NCBI GenBank assembly: GCA_028284045.1
Contig: JANQSN010000040.1
Coordinates: forward strand, 62,001 to 126,000
Length of the DNA: 64,000 bases
DNA from: Alphaproteobacteria bacterium
GTDB taxonomy: Bacteria > Pseudomonadota > Alphaproteobacteria > DSM-16000 > Inquilinaceae
Direction: 5' to 3'
The translations under genes and the position numbers were made by a program. Every line of letters begins with the position of its first letter. Position 1 is the stretch's first letter. Under the pieces are notes generated by a model that saw only the letters and a list, made by a program, of their open reading frames with translations, did no database searches and was not told where the DNA came from. This document shows positions 54,519-61,977 of the stretch, piece by piece.

Positions 54519-55772
54519 TCAGTCGGTGCCTTCGATCTTGGCGATGAAGCGCCGCAGCGGCTCCAGGAACGCCCGGCTGTCGACCGCCAGGTTCAACGGC
54601 GCACCCTTGTCGGTGGGCAGGAACTCGCTGTCGATGGCGACGATCTCATAGCCGTTCGGACCCTCGATGAAGATCGGCGAGCCGCTGTCCCCCTGGGTCG
54701 TATCGCATTGGTGCAGCAGGCTGTCGTCCGCACGGATCCCCGACACCAGGCAGCCGATATTGCCGGTCAGGTAGTCCGGGCTGTCCCAGCTATAGCCGGC
54801 CTGGAACAGACGGTGCCAGTCGCCGGCATCGGCGTCGGCGAGGTCGCGCTCGGTCCACGCGAACACCGAGAAGGTGCCGACGATGTCGCCGAGCGGCCGG
54901 TCGAGTTCCAGGAACGCCCAGTCGAGACCGCCCGGCCCGTCGGCCGGCGCCTGCGGATCGTAGAGCGGGTTGGCCAAGGCACCGACGACGGCGGCGGCAG
55001 CGATGTGCCGCCCGCCCTCATAGCCGGCGAACAGCCGCCCGGGGTCGGCAACCGGCCGGCCGACATCGTCCAGCACGCAATGCGCCGCGGTCAGCGCCAC
55101 CCGCGGGGCGACCAGGGCCGCGGTGCAGCTTCCGCCGTCGCCTTCCAGAAGGCCGATGGCCCGCCAGGGCGGCTCGTCCGCCGGCGGCCGGATCCGGTCG
55201 TCATGGCCGAAGAAGTGGTCCTGCATGCCGGGCGGCCGGCTGCGGCCGAGGCAGTCGGCGGTGTCGGTGCGCGCGGCACAACGCCCGCTGCCCGATCCCG
55301 GCTCGTCGCAGCGGCCGTCGAAGGCGCTGACGCAGGCGTTGGTGCGATGGCGCAGATAGGCGACCGGCCGGCAATCCGTGACGTCGGTGCCGTCGATGCA
55401 TACACCGGTGCCGATCCCGGGCTCGTCGCATTCGCCGTCATTGGCCCAATAGCAACTGTCGTTGCTGCCGGCGGCCAGGGCGCGGCAGTCGCTCTGGTCG
55501 GTGCCGTTCTGGCAGGCGCCGGTGCCGATGTTCGGATGGTCGCACTCGCCGTCATAGGCCCACTGACAACTGTTGTTGCCGGCGGCATGGGCGCGGCAGT
55601 CGCTGTCGTCGGTGCCGTTGGTGCAGACCCCTGGGCCGCCGTAGCGTTCTTCGTCGCAGGCGCCGTTTCGGGCATAGGGGCAGCTATCGTCGGCCAGGGC
55701 CGGCGAACCGGCCGCGACAACCACCCCCGCCAGGACGATCCAAGCGGCGAGGCGGACGAAACGGACGATCAA
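54519..55772 (-). CDS. Secreted trypsin-like serine protease with four N-terminal Cys-rich repeats
   Basis: 417 residues. Signal peptide about 5-30 ('AAWIVLAGVVVAAGSPALAD'). Four consecutive repeats (about 31-150) share the pattern C-x5-6-DGECDEP-x3-GTGxC-x2-GTD-x2-DC. Protease domain about 175-415: His in 'LTAAHC' near 230, Asp in 'LDWAFLELD' near 282, Ser in 'TQGDSGSPIF' near 360. No ATG exists near the signal peptide; TTG 55772 overlaps the regulator stop as TTGA, a coupled start. The repeats may bind calcium or a surface partner. Probably exported to the periplasm or outside. Confidence 0.85.
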   Translation of the reverse strand: MIVRFVRLAAWIVLAGVVVAAGSPALADDSCPYARNGACDEERYGGPGVCTNGTDDSDCRAHAAGNNSCQWAYDGECDHPNIGTGACQNGTDQSDCRALAAGSNDSCYWANDGECDEPGIGTGVCIDGTDVTDCRPVAYLRHRTNACVSAFDGRCDEPGSGSGRCAARTDTADCLGRSRPPGMQDHFFGHDDRIRPPADEPPWRAIGLLEGDGGSCTAALVAPRVALTAAHCVLDDVGRPVADPGRLFAGYEGGRHIAAAAVVGALANPLYDPQAPADGPGGLDWAFLELDRPLGDIVGTFSVFAWTERDLADADAGDWHRLFQAGYSWDSPDYLTGNIGCLVSGIRADDSLLHQCDTTQGDSGSPIFIEGPNGYEIVAIDSEFLPTDKGAPLNLAVDSRAFLEPLRRFIAKIEGTD

Positions 55773-56566
55773 TGGGGACGGGCTGGTGTCTCGGCCGCCG
55801 GGCGCACCCGTGCCAGACGGTAGCCGAGGCCCTGCATGGACTCGATCGCGTAGCCGGATTCGCATCGTTCCAGAAGCCGTCGCAGCCGATAGATCACCAC
55901 CGCCAGGACCCGCGAGCGGGAGCTGTCCTGACGATTGCTCTCGAGCTGCGCCAGGCGGACCAGCCGATCGCTGTCGATATACTGGTCGAGATGCCGGGCC
56001 AGGGCCAGCAGGATCGCGAACTGTTGCTTGGTGATGTGGACCGAGCCGTTGGGCAGGCACAGCGTGCCGTTCTCCGGGTCCAGGCTGAGCGCGCCGACGG
56101 TGACCGCCGCGCGCACCGTCTTGCGCGGCCGGCGGTGCACGGCGTGCATGCGGGCCACCAGCTCCTCGGTGCTCATCGGCAGCGTCAGGCATTCGTCGGC
56201 GCCGGCGGTCAGGATGTCGGCGCGATCCTCCGGCCCCGCGGCGTCGATGATGACCACCAAGGGGACCGCCGATCCGCCGGCCCGCAGCTTGCGGGTCATC
56301 GCCACGCCGTCCGAGGCGGTCGCCGGGCGGACGACGGCCATGTCGGGGGTGCGGCGGCGCATGCTGGAGGCCAGCCGGTTGAAGACGCAGGGGCTAACCG
56401 CCCAACCGCGGCTGTCCAGTGCCACCGTCAGCGAGACGCCGTCGCGCTCGTCGGCGGCGGCGACCACCACCCGGCAGTCGAGAGGGACCGGAGTGTCGGC
56501 GTATCGTGCGTTCGCCTCGAACCGGCCGGTCTCCGGCATTGCCACCACGGGCATATCGCTCACCAT
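55769..56566 (-). CDS. OmpR/PhoB-type regulator with degenerate receiver domain
   Basis: 265 residues. The C-terminal winged helix (about 155-255) is standard: 'VGALSLDPENGTLCLPNG', 'LTKQQFAIL'-like 'HITKQQFAILLALAR', 'VIYRLRRLLE', 'GYAIESMQGLGYRLAR'. The N-terminal half (about 30-145) has the receiver fold pattern but lacks its active site: the phospho-accepting Asp position reads 'DMAVVRPATASDG', the Lys position reads 'CLTLPMS', and the acidic pair is 'VVAAADERD'. So phosphorylation is unlikely; another signal must control it. No kinase gene is nearby; its stop overlaps the protease start. Confidence 0.85.
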   Translation of the reverse strand: MVSDMPVVAMPETGRFEANARYADTPVPLDCRVVVAAADERDGVSLTVALDSRGWAVSPCVFNRLASSMRRRTPDMAVVRPATASDGVAMTRKLRAGGSAVPLVVIIDAAGPEDRADILTAGADECLTLPMSTEELVARMHAVHRRPRKTVRAAVTVGALSLDPENGTLCLPNGSVHITKQQFAILLALARHLDQYIDSDRLVRLAQLESNRQDSSRSRVLAVVIYRLRRLLERCESGYAIESMQGLGYRLARVRPAAETPARPH

Positions 56567-56766
56567 CGGGTGTGGAGGGGCGCCGGCGGGGCCCCGTCAG
56601 ATCGCAGTCTGCCGAGAAATGGTTAGCGAACTATTGACGACGCCCGAAAAACCCTGCGAAACCGCGCCACGAGGCGGACGTATTGCCGCAGTTTCGGTGC
56701 GGGCTTGTGTATGCCGGCGGTGGCACCTTTTGATCCCGCCGCAACCAGACGGATGATGGGTCCCGC

Positions 56767-57756
56767 ATGCGGTTCGACCAGGCATCGCGCTTCGCCGTCG
56801 CCCCGATGATGGACTGCACCGACCGGCATTGTCGGTGGATGCTGCGCACCCTGTCGGTCCGGGCGCTGCTCTACACGGAGATGGTGACCGCGAACGCGGT
56901 GCTGTTCGGCGACCGGGCGCGGCTGCTCGGGTTCGATCCGGCGGAATCGCCGGTGGTCCTGCAACTCGGCGGCGCCGATCCCGCAGCGATGGCCGAGGCG
57001 GCGGCGATCGGGGCGGCCTGGGGGTACGACGCGATCAACCTCAATATCGGCTGCCCCAGCGACCGGGTGCAGTCCGGCCGGTTCGGGGCCTGCTTGATGA
57101 AGGAGCCCGAGCTGGTGGCGCGGCTGGTCGACGCGGTCGCCCAGCGGGTCGCCGTGCCGGTTTCGGTGAAATGCCGCCTCGGCGTCGACGAGCAGGAGGG
57201 CTATGGGCCGCTCCGCGACTTCGTCGCCACGGTGGCGGGGGCGGGGTGCCGGCACTTCGTCGTGCATGCCCGCAAGGCGTGGCTGAACGGCCTGAGCCCC
57301 AAGCAGAACCGGGAGGTGCCGCCGCTGGACTACGCCCTGGTGCACCGGCTGAAGGCGGATTTTCCGGACTTGTCCATCGTGCTGAACGGCGGCATCGCCG
57401 ATGTTGCCGCTGGAATCCGCGCGGCGGCCGGTCTGGACGGCATGATGCTCGGGCGCGCGGTCTACCAGCAGCCGATGCTGATGGCCGATGTCGATCCGCT
57501 GGTCTTCGCCACGCCAGCGCCGGCCGACGATCCGGCGATCGTTGCGGCGCGCATGGCCGACTATGCGGAAGGCTGGCTGGCTCAAGGCGGACGTCTCGCC
57601 GCGGTGACCCGTCATATGCTGGGTCTGTTCTATGGTCAGCCGAGGGCGCGTCTCTGGCGCCGCCGGCTGACCGTCGACGGCGCTCGGGCCGACGCCGGCC
57701 CGGACGTGATCCGCCGCGCCCTGGACGCTGTCGCGGGCGCCGCCGCGGCCGCCTGA
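56767..57756 (+). CDS. dusA: tRNA-dihydrouridine synthase A
   Basis: 329 residues. FMN barrel with 'RFAVAPMMDCTDRHCR' at the start, 'VVLQLGGADP' near 59, catalytic Cys in 'NLNIGCPSDRVQSGRFGACLM' (first Cys, near 93; 'GACLM' is the DusA mark), 'HARKAWLNGLSPKQNREVPPL' (cited in part) near 175, 'NGGI' near 210. It reduces U20/U20a in tRNA. ATG 56767 gives the family's N-terminus. A strong terminator follows. Confidence 0.95.
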   Translation: MRFDQASRFAVAPMMDCTDRHCRWMLRTLSVRALLYTEMVTANAVLFGDRARLLGFDPAESPVVLQLGGADPAAMAEAAAIGAAWGYDAINLNIGCPSDRVQSGRFGACLMKEPELVARLVDAVAQRVAVPVSVKCRLGVDEQEGYGPLRDFVATVAGAGCRHFVVHARKAWLNGLSPKQNREVPPLDYALVHRLKADFPDLSIVLNGGIADVAAGIRAAAGLDGMMLGRAVYQQPMLMADVDPLVFATPAPADDPAIVAARMADYAEGWLAQGGRLAAVTRHMLGLFYGQPRARLWRRRLTVDGARADAGPDVIRRALDAVAGAAAAA

Positions 57757-57818
57757 CCCGCCGCGTTCGGCCGGCCGGGGGCGGTCCGCCGGGTTCTTGC
57801 GATCTTGTCGAACGAGCG

Positions 57819-57857
57819 TGCCGGACCGGGCCTTGCCCCGGTCCGGCATTTCTTCTC
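57819..57857 (+). terminator. Terminator after dusA
   Basis: TGCCGGACCGGG (57819-57830) pairs perfectly with CCCGGTCCGGCA (57837-57848), 12 bp with a 6-nt loop, followed by TTTCTTCTC. This is a convincing intrinsic terminator. Confidence 0.85.
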
Positions 57858-57992
57858 AAATACCCAACAAGTTTCTCTAAAAGAAAAAACAAAATAAAAG
57901 AGAATAAAGATTAAATAAAACTTGCGCAGCTTTACCATTTATTATTTTATCTCCCCTTACGATGGGTTATGACTGAAAGAAAGGAGACAGTC
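57858..57992 (+). promoter_or_regulatory. AT-rich control region of sciP
   Basis: In about 100 bp before the gene the base composition flips to strongly AT-rich, with A-tracts (57880-57915) and a T/A-rich block TTTATTATTTTAT near 57937. It likely holds the promoter with an UP-like element, or sites for a nucleoid protein. No full CtrA site (TTAA-N7-TTAA) is present. AAAGGAG lies 6-8 bases before ATG 57993. Confidence 0.6.
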
Positions 57993-58295
57993 ATGACCCG
58001 GTCAGAATGCAGTGTCCTGGCAGATGATCTGGACGCGTCGATGGGGACGCAGAGCATCTTCGACGATCTGCCGCCGCCCGACGTGGTTCGCTGGGGGATA
58101 AGGCGCAAAGCCGCTGTCGTCCGCGCGATCGAGGCCGACGTGCTGTCCTTCGATGCCGCCTGCGTGCGCTACGGCCTCTCCACGGAGGAGCTTGAGAGTT
58201 GGGTGCGGCGCCTCAGCACCCATGGCGTCGCCGGGCTCAGGATCACCCGGCTGACGGACTACAGGGCGATCGAACGGGCCGAGCCGGCGGCCTGA
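57993..58295 (+). CDS. sciP: SciP/DUF1153 family HTH protein
   Basis: 100 residues from ATG 57993 (AAAGGAG just upstream; ATG 57969 in frame precedes that site). The whole DUF1153 pattern is present: 'LPPPDVVRWGIRRKAAVVRAI' (cited in part), 'LSFDAACVRYGLSTEELESWVRRL', 'HGVAGLRITRLTDYR'. In Caulobacter SciP binds CtrA and blocks RNA polymerase recruitment at CtrA promoters, so this gene points to cell-cycle or motility control. It is monocistronic between a terminator and a convergent gene. In some alphaproteobacteria several paralogues exist, so orthology to SciP is not certain. Confidence 0.88.
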   Translation: MTRSECSVLADDLDASMGTQSIFDDLPPPDVVRWGIRRKAAVVRAIEADVLSFDAACVRYGLSTEELESWVRRLSTHGVAGLRITRLTDYRAIERAEPAA

Positions 58296-58316
58296 GGGCT
58301 CTCAACCAGAGACGTC

Positions 58317-58880
58317 TTAGGACGCGCGCTCCGGCCCGGTCGATCGGGGTGCTGGCGACCCGCCCTTCGCCGCCGCGCGGGTCGCCCGCACCTTGCCCTT
58401 GGCGGTCGCCGCCGACGTCGGGGTGCCGGCCGCGGCGGTCTTGCCGGAGGATGCATCCGGCTTGGATCTCCTGGCGTCGTCGCCCGCAGGCGCCTTCGGC
58501 GGCTTCGCCGATTTCGCTGGCTTGCCGACCTTCGTCGACTTGTCGGTCTTGCCGGCCTTCTTCGGCTTATCAGTCTCGGGTGCCTTGGCGTTCGACTTCT
58601 TCGCCGCCGTCTTGTTCGCCGCCGTCTTGCTCTTTGCTTCGGCGGTCTCCTCGATCGCCGCTGCGTCGGGATTAGGCTCTGGCCCGTTGTAGTCGTGCAC
58701 GCCCTGGGTCAGCGCATGGCAGGCTAGACGGATATATTTCGGTATTTCGATCTTCTCACCGTCGCGCTCCCCCTTCTCATAATACTGCACGACGCGGCGC
58801 TTCAGACCGAGGGCGCTGGCAGCTTCTTTTTGCGACAGCTCGAGGGATTTGCGCCAGTGGCGGAAGCTCTTGGGGGTCAT
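58317..58880 (-). CDS. XRE-family HTH protein with histone-H1-like tail
   Basis: 187 residues. HTH about 5-60: 'FRHWRKSLELSQKEAASALGLKRRVVQYYEKG' (cited in part). From about 85 to the end the protein is low-complexity, rich in Lys, Ala and Pro ('AAKKSNAKAPETDKPKKAGK', 'KPAKSAKPPKAP'), like eukaryotic H1 tails and AlgP-type DNA-binding tails. It probably binds DNA specifically through the HTH and non-specifically through the tail. No Shine-Dalgarno is clear. It is divergent from a small gene whose promoter carries a perfect palindrome, the likely site for this protein. Confidence 0.82.
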   Translation of the reverse strand: MTPKSFRHWRKSLELSQKEAASALGLKRRVVQYYEKGERDGEKIEIPKYIRLACHALTQGVHDYNGPEPNPDAAAIEETAEAKSKTAANKTAAKKSNAKAPETDKPKKAGKTDKSTKVGKPAKSAKPPKAPAGDDARRSKPDASSGKTAAAGTPTSAATAKGKVRATRAAAKGGSPAPRSTGPERAS

Positions 58881-58936
58881 CAGCCGTGTTCCGATCCGAT
58901 TTCTTCGGTTAACGAGGCCCGGTTGCACATAGGCTC

Positions 58937-58967
58937 TTGAAAAATGCGCACCATGTGCGCATATAAT
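58937..58967 (+). promoter_or_regulatory. Promoter with embedded palindromic operator
   Basis: TTGAAA (58937-58942) and a perfect TATAAT (58962-58967) lie 19 bp apart. Between and touching them is the palindrome ATGCGCAC-CAT-GTGCGCAT (58944-58962), so a bound HTH dimer would cover the -35/-10 spacer. This is the arrangement of a repressor-controlled promoter, reading towards the small gene at 59040. The divergent XRE gene is the natural candidate for the regulator. Confidence 0.8.
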
Positions 58968-59039
58968 AGGGCATATCGGACGACCGCGAAAGACGGAGTG
59001 ACCGACGACGCCGCAGCGCGAATGAAACAGGAGAGACCG

Positions 59040-59195
59040 ATGATGCTCAACTACCTCAACCTCTGGCGCGGCTGGATTTTCAGCCTGCCCGTCGAGGTGT
59101 CGACCAAGCCCACGCCACCGCATGGTTTGCGCGAATGGGCGGCGTTCCGCCGGTCGATGCAGCGCCCGACTCCGTTCCACCCGCATTATCGGTAA
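59040..59195 (+). CDS. Small protein of unknown function
   Basis: 51 residues from the first of two tandem ATGs (59040, 59043), with GGAGAG 4-9 bases upstream. Sequence features: 'LNYLNLWRGWIFSLPVEV' and a basic, Pro/His-rich end 'MQRPTPFHPHYR'. No membrane helix is certain, though the first part is amphipathic/aromatic. The longer frame from 58944 is excluded because it would start inside the promoter. Its own promoter, operator and ribosome site make it likely real. No family recognised. Confidence 0.65.
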   Translation: MMLNYLNLWRGWIFSLPVEVSTKPTPPHGLREWAAFRRSMQRPTPFHPHYR

Positions 59196-59226
59196 GGGGC
59201 GGCCGCCCCCCGGCGGCCGTCCCCGT

Positions 59227-60045
59227 TCAGCCGACGAGATCGTCGGCGGCGAGGCTGAGCAAGACGGGTGTGTGATCGCTGGCCTTTGGCAGGCCGCGCG
59301 GACCGCGGTCGATCCGGCAGTCGACCAGCCGATCGGTGATCGCCGGCGACAGCAGGAAGTGGTCGATGCGGATGCCGCGGTCCATCGGCCAGGCGCCGCC
59401 CTGGTAGTCCCAGAAGGTATAGGCACCGGGATCGCTGTGCAGCGCCCGATAGGCGTCGGTCAGCCCGAGATGCAAGAGCCGGCGGAACGCGGCGCGCGTG
59501 TCCGTCCGGAACAGCGCATCGCCGGCCCAGGCCGCCGGATCGTGCACGTCGATCGGCTCGGGAATCACGTTGAAGTCGCCGCCCAGCAGGAAGGGTGAGC
59601 CGGTCTCCAGCAGGGCCGCCACACGGTCCTTCAGACGCGCCATCCAGGCCAGCTTGTAGCGGTACTTCTCCGACGGGCCGTCCTCGCCCGGCGGGTTGCC
59701 GTTGGGCAGGTAGAGGGCCGCGACCGTCAGCGCGCCGATCTCCGCCTCGACATAGCGGGCCTGGGTGTCGTCCGGGTCGCCCGGCAATCCCATCGTGACC
59801 TGATCGATCGGCCGTTTCGACAAGACGGCGACGCCGTTATAGGTGCGCTGGCCCAAGACCGCGATGTTGTAGCCCAGCGCCTCGATCGGCTCAGCCGGGA
59901 AGGCGGCCGTCTCGCATTTCAGCTCTTGCAGAAGGACGATGTCCGGCGCCGTCCGGCCCAGCCAGTCGCACACCGCGGCCAAGCGCGCCTTGATGGAGTT
60001 GACGTTCCAGGTGGCGACGACCAGAGGGTCCGGGGCGTCGGTCAT
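59227..60045 (-). CDS. xth: Exodeoxyribonuclease III
   Basis: 272 residues of the Xth/ExoA family: 'VATWNVNSIKAR' near 12, 'IVLLQELKCE' near 37 (metal Glu), 'YLPNGNPPGEDGPSEKYRYKL' (cited in part) near 112, 'LGGDFNVIPEPIDVHDP' near 150, 'RGIRIDHFLLSP' near 225, 'KASDHTPV' near 257 (catalytic Asp-His). It nicks abasic sites and trims 3' ends in base-excision repair. GTG 60060 is an alternative start. It follows erpA by 26 bp on the same strand. Confidence 0.95.
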   Translation of the reverse strand: MTDAPDPLVVATWNVNSIKARLAAVCDWLGRTAPDIVLLQELKCETAAFPAEPIEALGYNIAVLGQRTYNGVAVLSKRPIDQVTMGLPGDPDDTQARYVEAEIGALTVAALYLPNGNPPGEDGPSEKYRYKLAWMARLKDRVAALLETGSPFLLGGDFNVIPEPIDVHDPAAWAGDALFRTDTRAAFRRLLHLGLTDAYRALHSDPGAYTFWDYQGGAWPMDRGIRIDHFLLSPAITDRLVDCRIDRGPRGLPKASDHTPVLLSLAADDLVG

Positions 60046-60070
60046 CACGGCCGAGCGCACCGCCGGTCGG

Positions 60071-60442
60071 CTAGATCGAGAACGAGGTGCCGCAACCGCA
60101 CGACGACGACGCGTTGGGATTGCGCACCTGGAACGAGGCGCCGATCAGCTCCTCCACGAAGTCGATCTCCGCGCCGTTCAACAGGTCCAGCGACACGTCG
60201 TCGACCAGCAGCACGACGCCGTCCCGCTCGAACCGGTGGTCGTCCGACTGGATGTCGTGATCGAACGAGAACCCGTACTGAAAGCCGGAACAGCCGCCGC
60301 CGGACACCGACACCCGCAGCATCAGGGCGTCATCGCCTTCCGCCCGGCGCAAGGCCGCGACGCGCCGCGCGGCGCTGGCGGTCAGGACGACATGCCGGCC
60401 CTCGGCCGACGGGCTGTCGGTGGCCACCGCATCCAGGGTCAT
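60071..60442 (-). CDS. erpA: Iron-sulfur cluster insertion protein ErpA
   Basis: 123 residues, A-type carrier. The three conserved Cys are in 'SGGGCSGFQYGF' near 50 and 'SSSCGCGTSFSI' at the C-terminus, the latter form being the ErpA signature. It hands [4Fe-4S] or [2Fe-2S] clusters to apo-enzymes; targets here could include the PFOR and GltD-like proteins. An N-terminal extension of about 15 residues is variable. Divergent from dgt, as in other alphaproteobacteria. Confidence 0.95.
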   Translation of the reverse strand: MTLDAVATDSPSAEGRHVVLTASAARRVAALRRAEGDDALMLRVSVSGGGCSGFQYGFSFDHDIQSDDHRFERDGVVLLVDDVSLDLLNGAEIDFVEELIGASFQVRNPNASSSCGCGTSFSI

Positions 60443-60620
60443 GTCGTCCTTATCCCCTCGCCAGATCAGAGCGTCCAGATCCGAGCGCCCAGATCCGAGC
60501 GCATCGTCGATCGCAGAACCACTGTGTCCTCAAGATAGGCGGCGCCGGCGGTCCCGCCAAGAGCGGCGCGGCCGGCCGATCTATCGGCATGCCGCCGCCG
60601 ATGCTAGCGTCGCCCTCGCC

Positions 60621-61787
60621 ATGCTCGCCGCCTATGCCAGCCATCCAGACGCCTCGCGCGGCCGCCTGCGCGCGGAGCCGGAGAGCCCAACGCGCAGCGT
60701 CTTCCAGCGCGACCGCGACCGCATCATCCATTGCGGCGCCTTCCGGCGGCTTCAATACAAGACGCAAGTCTTCGTGCATCACGAAGGCGACCACTACCGC
60801 ACCCGCCTGACCCATACGCTGGAGGTCGCCCAGATCACCCGATCCATGGCGCGCACCCTGGGCGCGGAGGAGACGCTGGCGGAGGCGATCGCCTTGGCCC
60901 ACGATCTCGGCCATACGCCCTTCGGCCATGCCGGCGAGGCCGCACTGAATGCCGTGATGCTGGAGGCGGCGCCGGCCTGCGGCGGCTTCCACCACAACGA
61001 CCAGACGATCCGCGTGCTGACGGTGCTGGAGCAGCGCTACGCCGAGTTCGACGGCCTGAACCTGACTTGGGAGACGCTGGAGGGCGTGGCCAAGCACAAC
61101 GGGCCGCTGCTGCCCGCGGCGGCCCTGCCGCCGGCGATCGCCGAGGCCGATCGCCACCGCGACCTCGCGCTCGACAGCCAGGCGTCGCTGGAGGCGCAGA
61201 TCGCCGCGATTGCCGACGACATCGCCTATGTCAACCACGACATCGACGACGGGCTGCGCGCCGGGCTGTTCGACGTCCGCGACTTGGCCGCGCTCGACCT
61301 AACGGGGCCCATCGTCGCGGGCGTCGACGACCGCTATCCCGGCCTTGAGCCGCGTCGGCGGGTTCACGAGGCCGTGCGCCGGGTGATCAACCGGATGATC
61401 GCCGATGCGGTGGCGGAGACCGGCCGTCGACTGGAGATGCTGGGGATCGGGTCGCCGGCGGCGGTGCGGGCGGCGCCGATGGCGATGGTCGCCTTCTCCG
61501 ACGATCTGGCGCCGGCCATCGCCGAGGTCCGCGACTTCCTGTTCCGGCGGATGTACCGCCATTACCGGGTGAACCGGGAGACCAGCAAGGCGCGCCGCAT
61601 CGTCACCGACCTGTTCCGGCTGCTGGTGGCGGAGCCGAACTGTCTGCCCGACGCTTGGCATGCGCCGGTCCGAAACGCCGGCATGGCGGAACGCGCGCGC
61701 ATCGTCGGCGACTACATTGCCGGCATGACCGATCGCTATGCCCAGATCGAGCATCAGCGACTATTCGACTTGACACCCAGAATGTGA
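60621..61787 (+). CDS. dgt: Deoxyguanosinetriphosphate triphosphohydrolase-like protein
   Basis: 388 residues of the HD dNTPase family: 'SPTRSVFQRDRDRIIHCGAFRRL' (cited in part) near 22, metal His in 'RLTHTLEVAQ' near 66, His-Asp in 'LAHDLGHTPFGHAGE' near 95, and Asp in 'IADDIAYVNHDIDDG' near 200. It hydrolyses dNTPs to nucleoside and triphosphate. ATG 60621 gives the family start. It sits back to back with erpA. In many relatives argS follows directly; here a 190-bp gap and a SPOR gene follow. Confidence 0.93.
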   Translation: MLAAYASHPDASRGRLRAEPESPTRSVFQRDRDRIIHCGAFRRLQYKTQVFVHHEGDHYRTRLTHTLEVAQITRSMARTLGAEETLAEAIALAHDLGHTPFGHAGEAALNAVMLEAAPACGGFHHNDQTIRVLTVLEQRYAEFDGLNLTWETLEGVAKHNGPLLPAAALPPAIAEADRHRDLALDSQASLEAQIAAIADDIAYVNHDIDDGLRAGLFDVRDLAALDLTGPIVAGVDDRYPGLEPRRRVHEAVRRVINRMIADAVAETGRRLEMLGIGSPAAVRAAPMAMVAFSDDLAPAIAEVRDFLFRRMYRHYRVNRETSKARRIVTDLFRLLVAEPNCLPDAWHAPVRNAGMAERARIVGDYIAGMTDRYAQIEHQRLFDLTPRM

Positions 61788-61977
61788 AATAACACACAAG
61801 CCGTTAGCCCTGCGCCTTCGCGTCCTGGTTGAAGATGGTGGGGCAAATCGGGGTGATGGCGAGCCCGTCGCGCGTTAGTTGTTTTGTGACAGGGTACGGA
61901 TACTCTTCGTGTCGCGGATTTGTCGGCGATCGTCGCCGCAGGTCGGCAGCGCAAGCGAGTAGCGAGAGGTGCGGCGC

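Noticed and set aside
58944..59039. An N-terminal extension of the 51-residue protein starting at 58944
   Set aside because: That start lies inside the palindrome/promoter, upstream of any likely transcript; the start at 59040 has a ribosome site.
61804..61910. A minus-strand peptide ending 'PICPTIFNQDAKAQG' in the dgt-SPOR gap
   Set aside because: It looks protein-like, but no ATG, GTG or TTG precedes it in frame outside the SPOR gene, and no ribosome site is visible.
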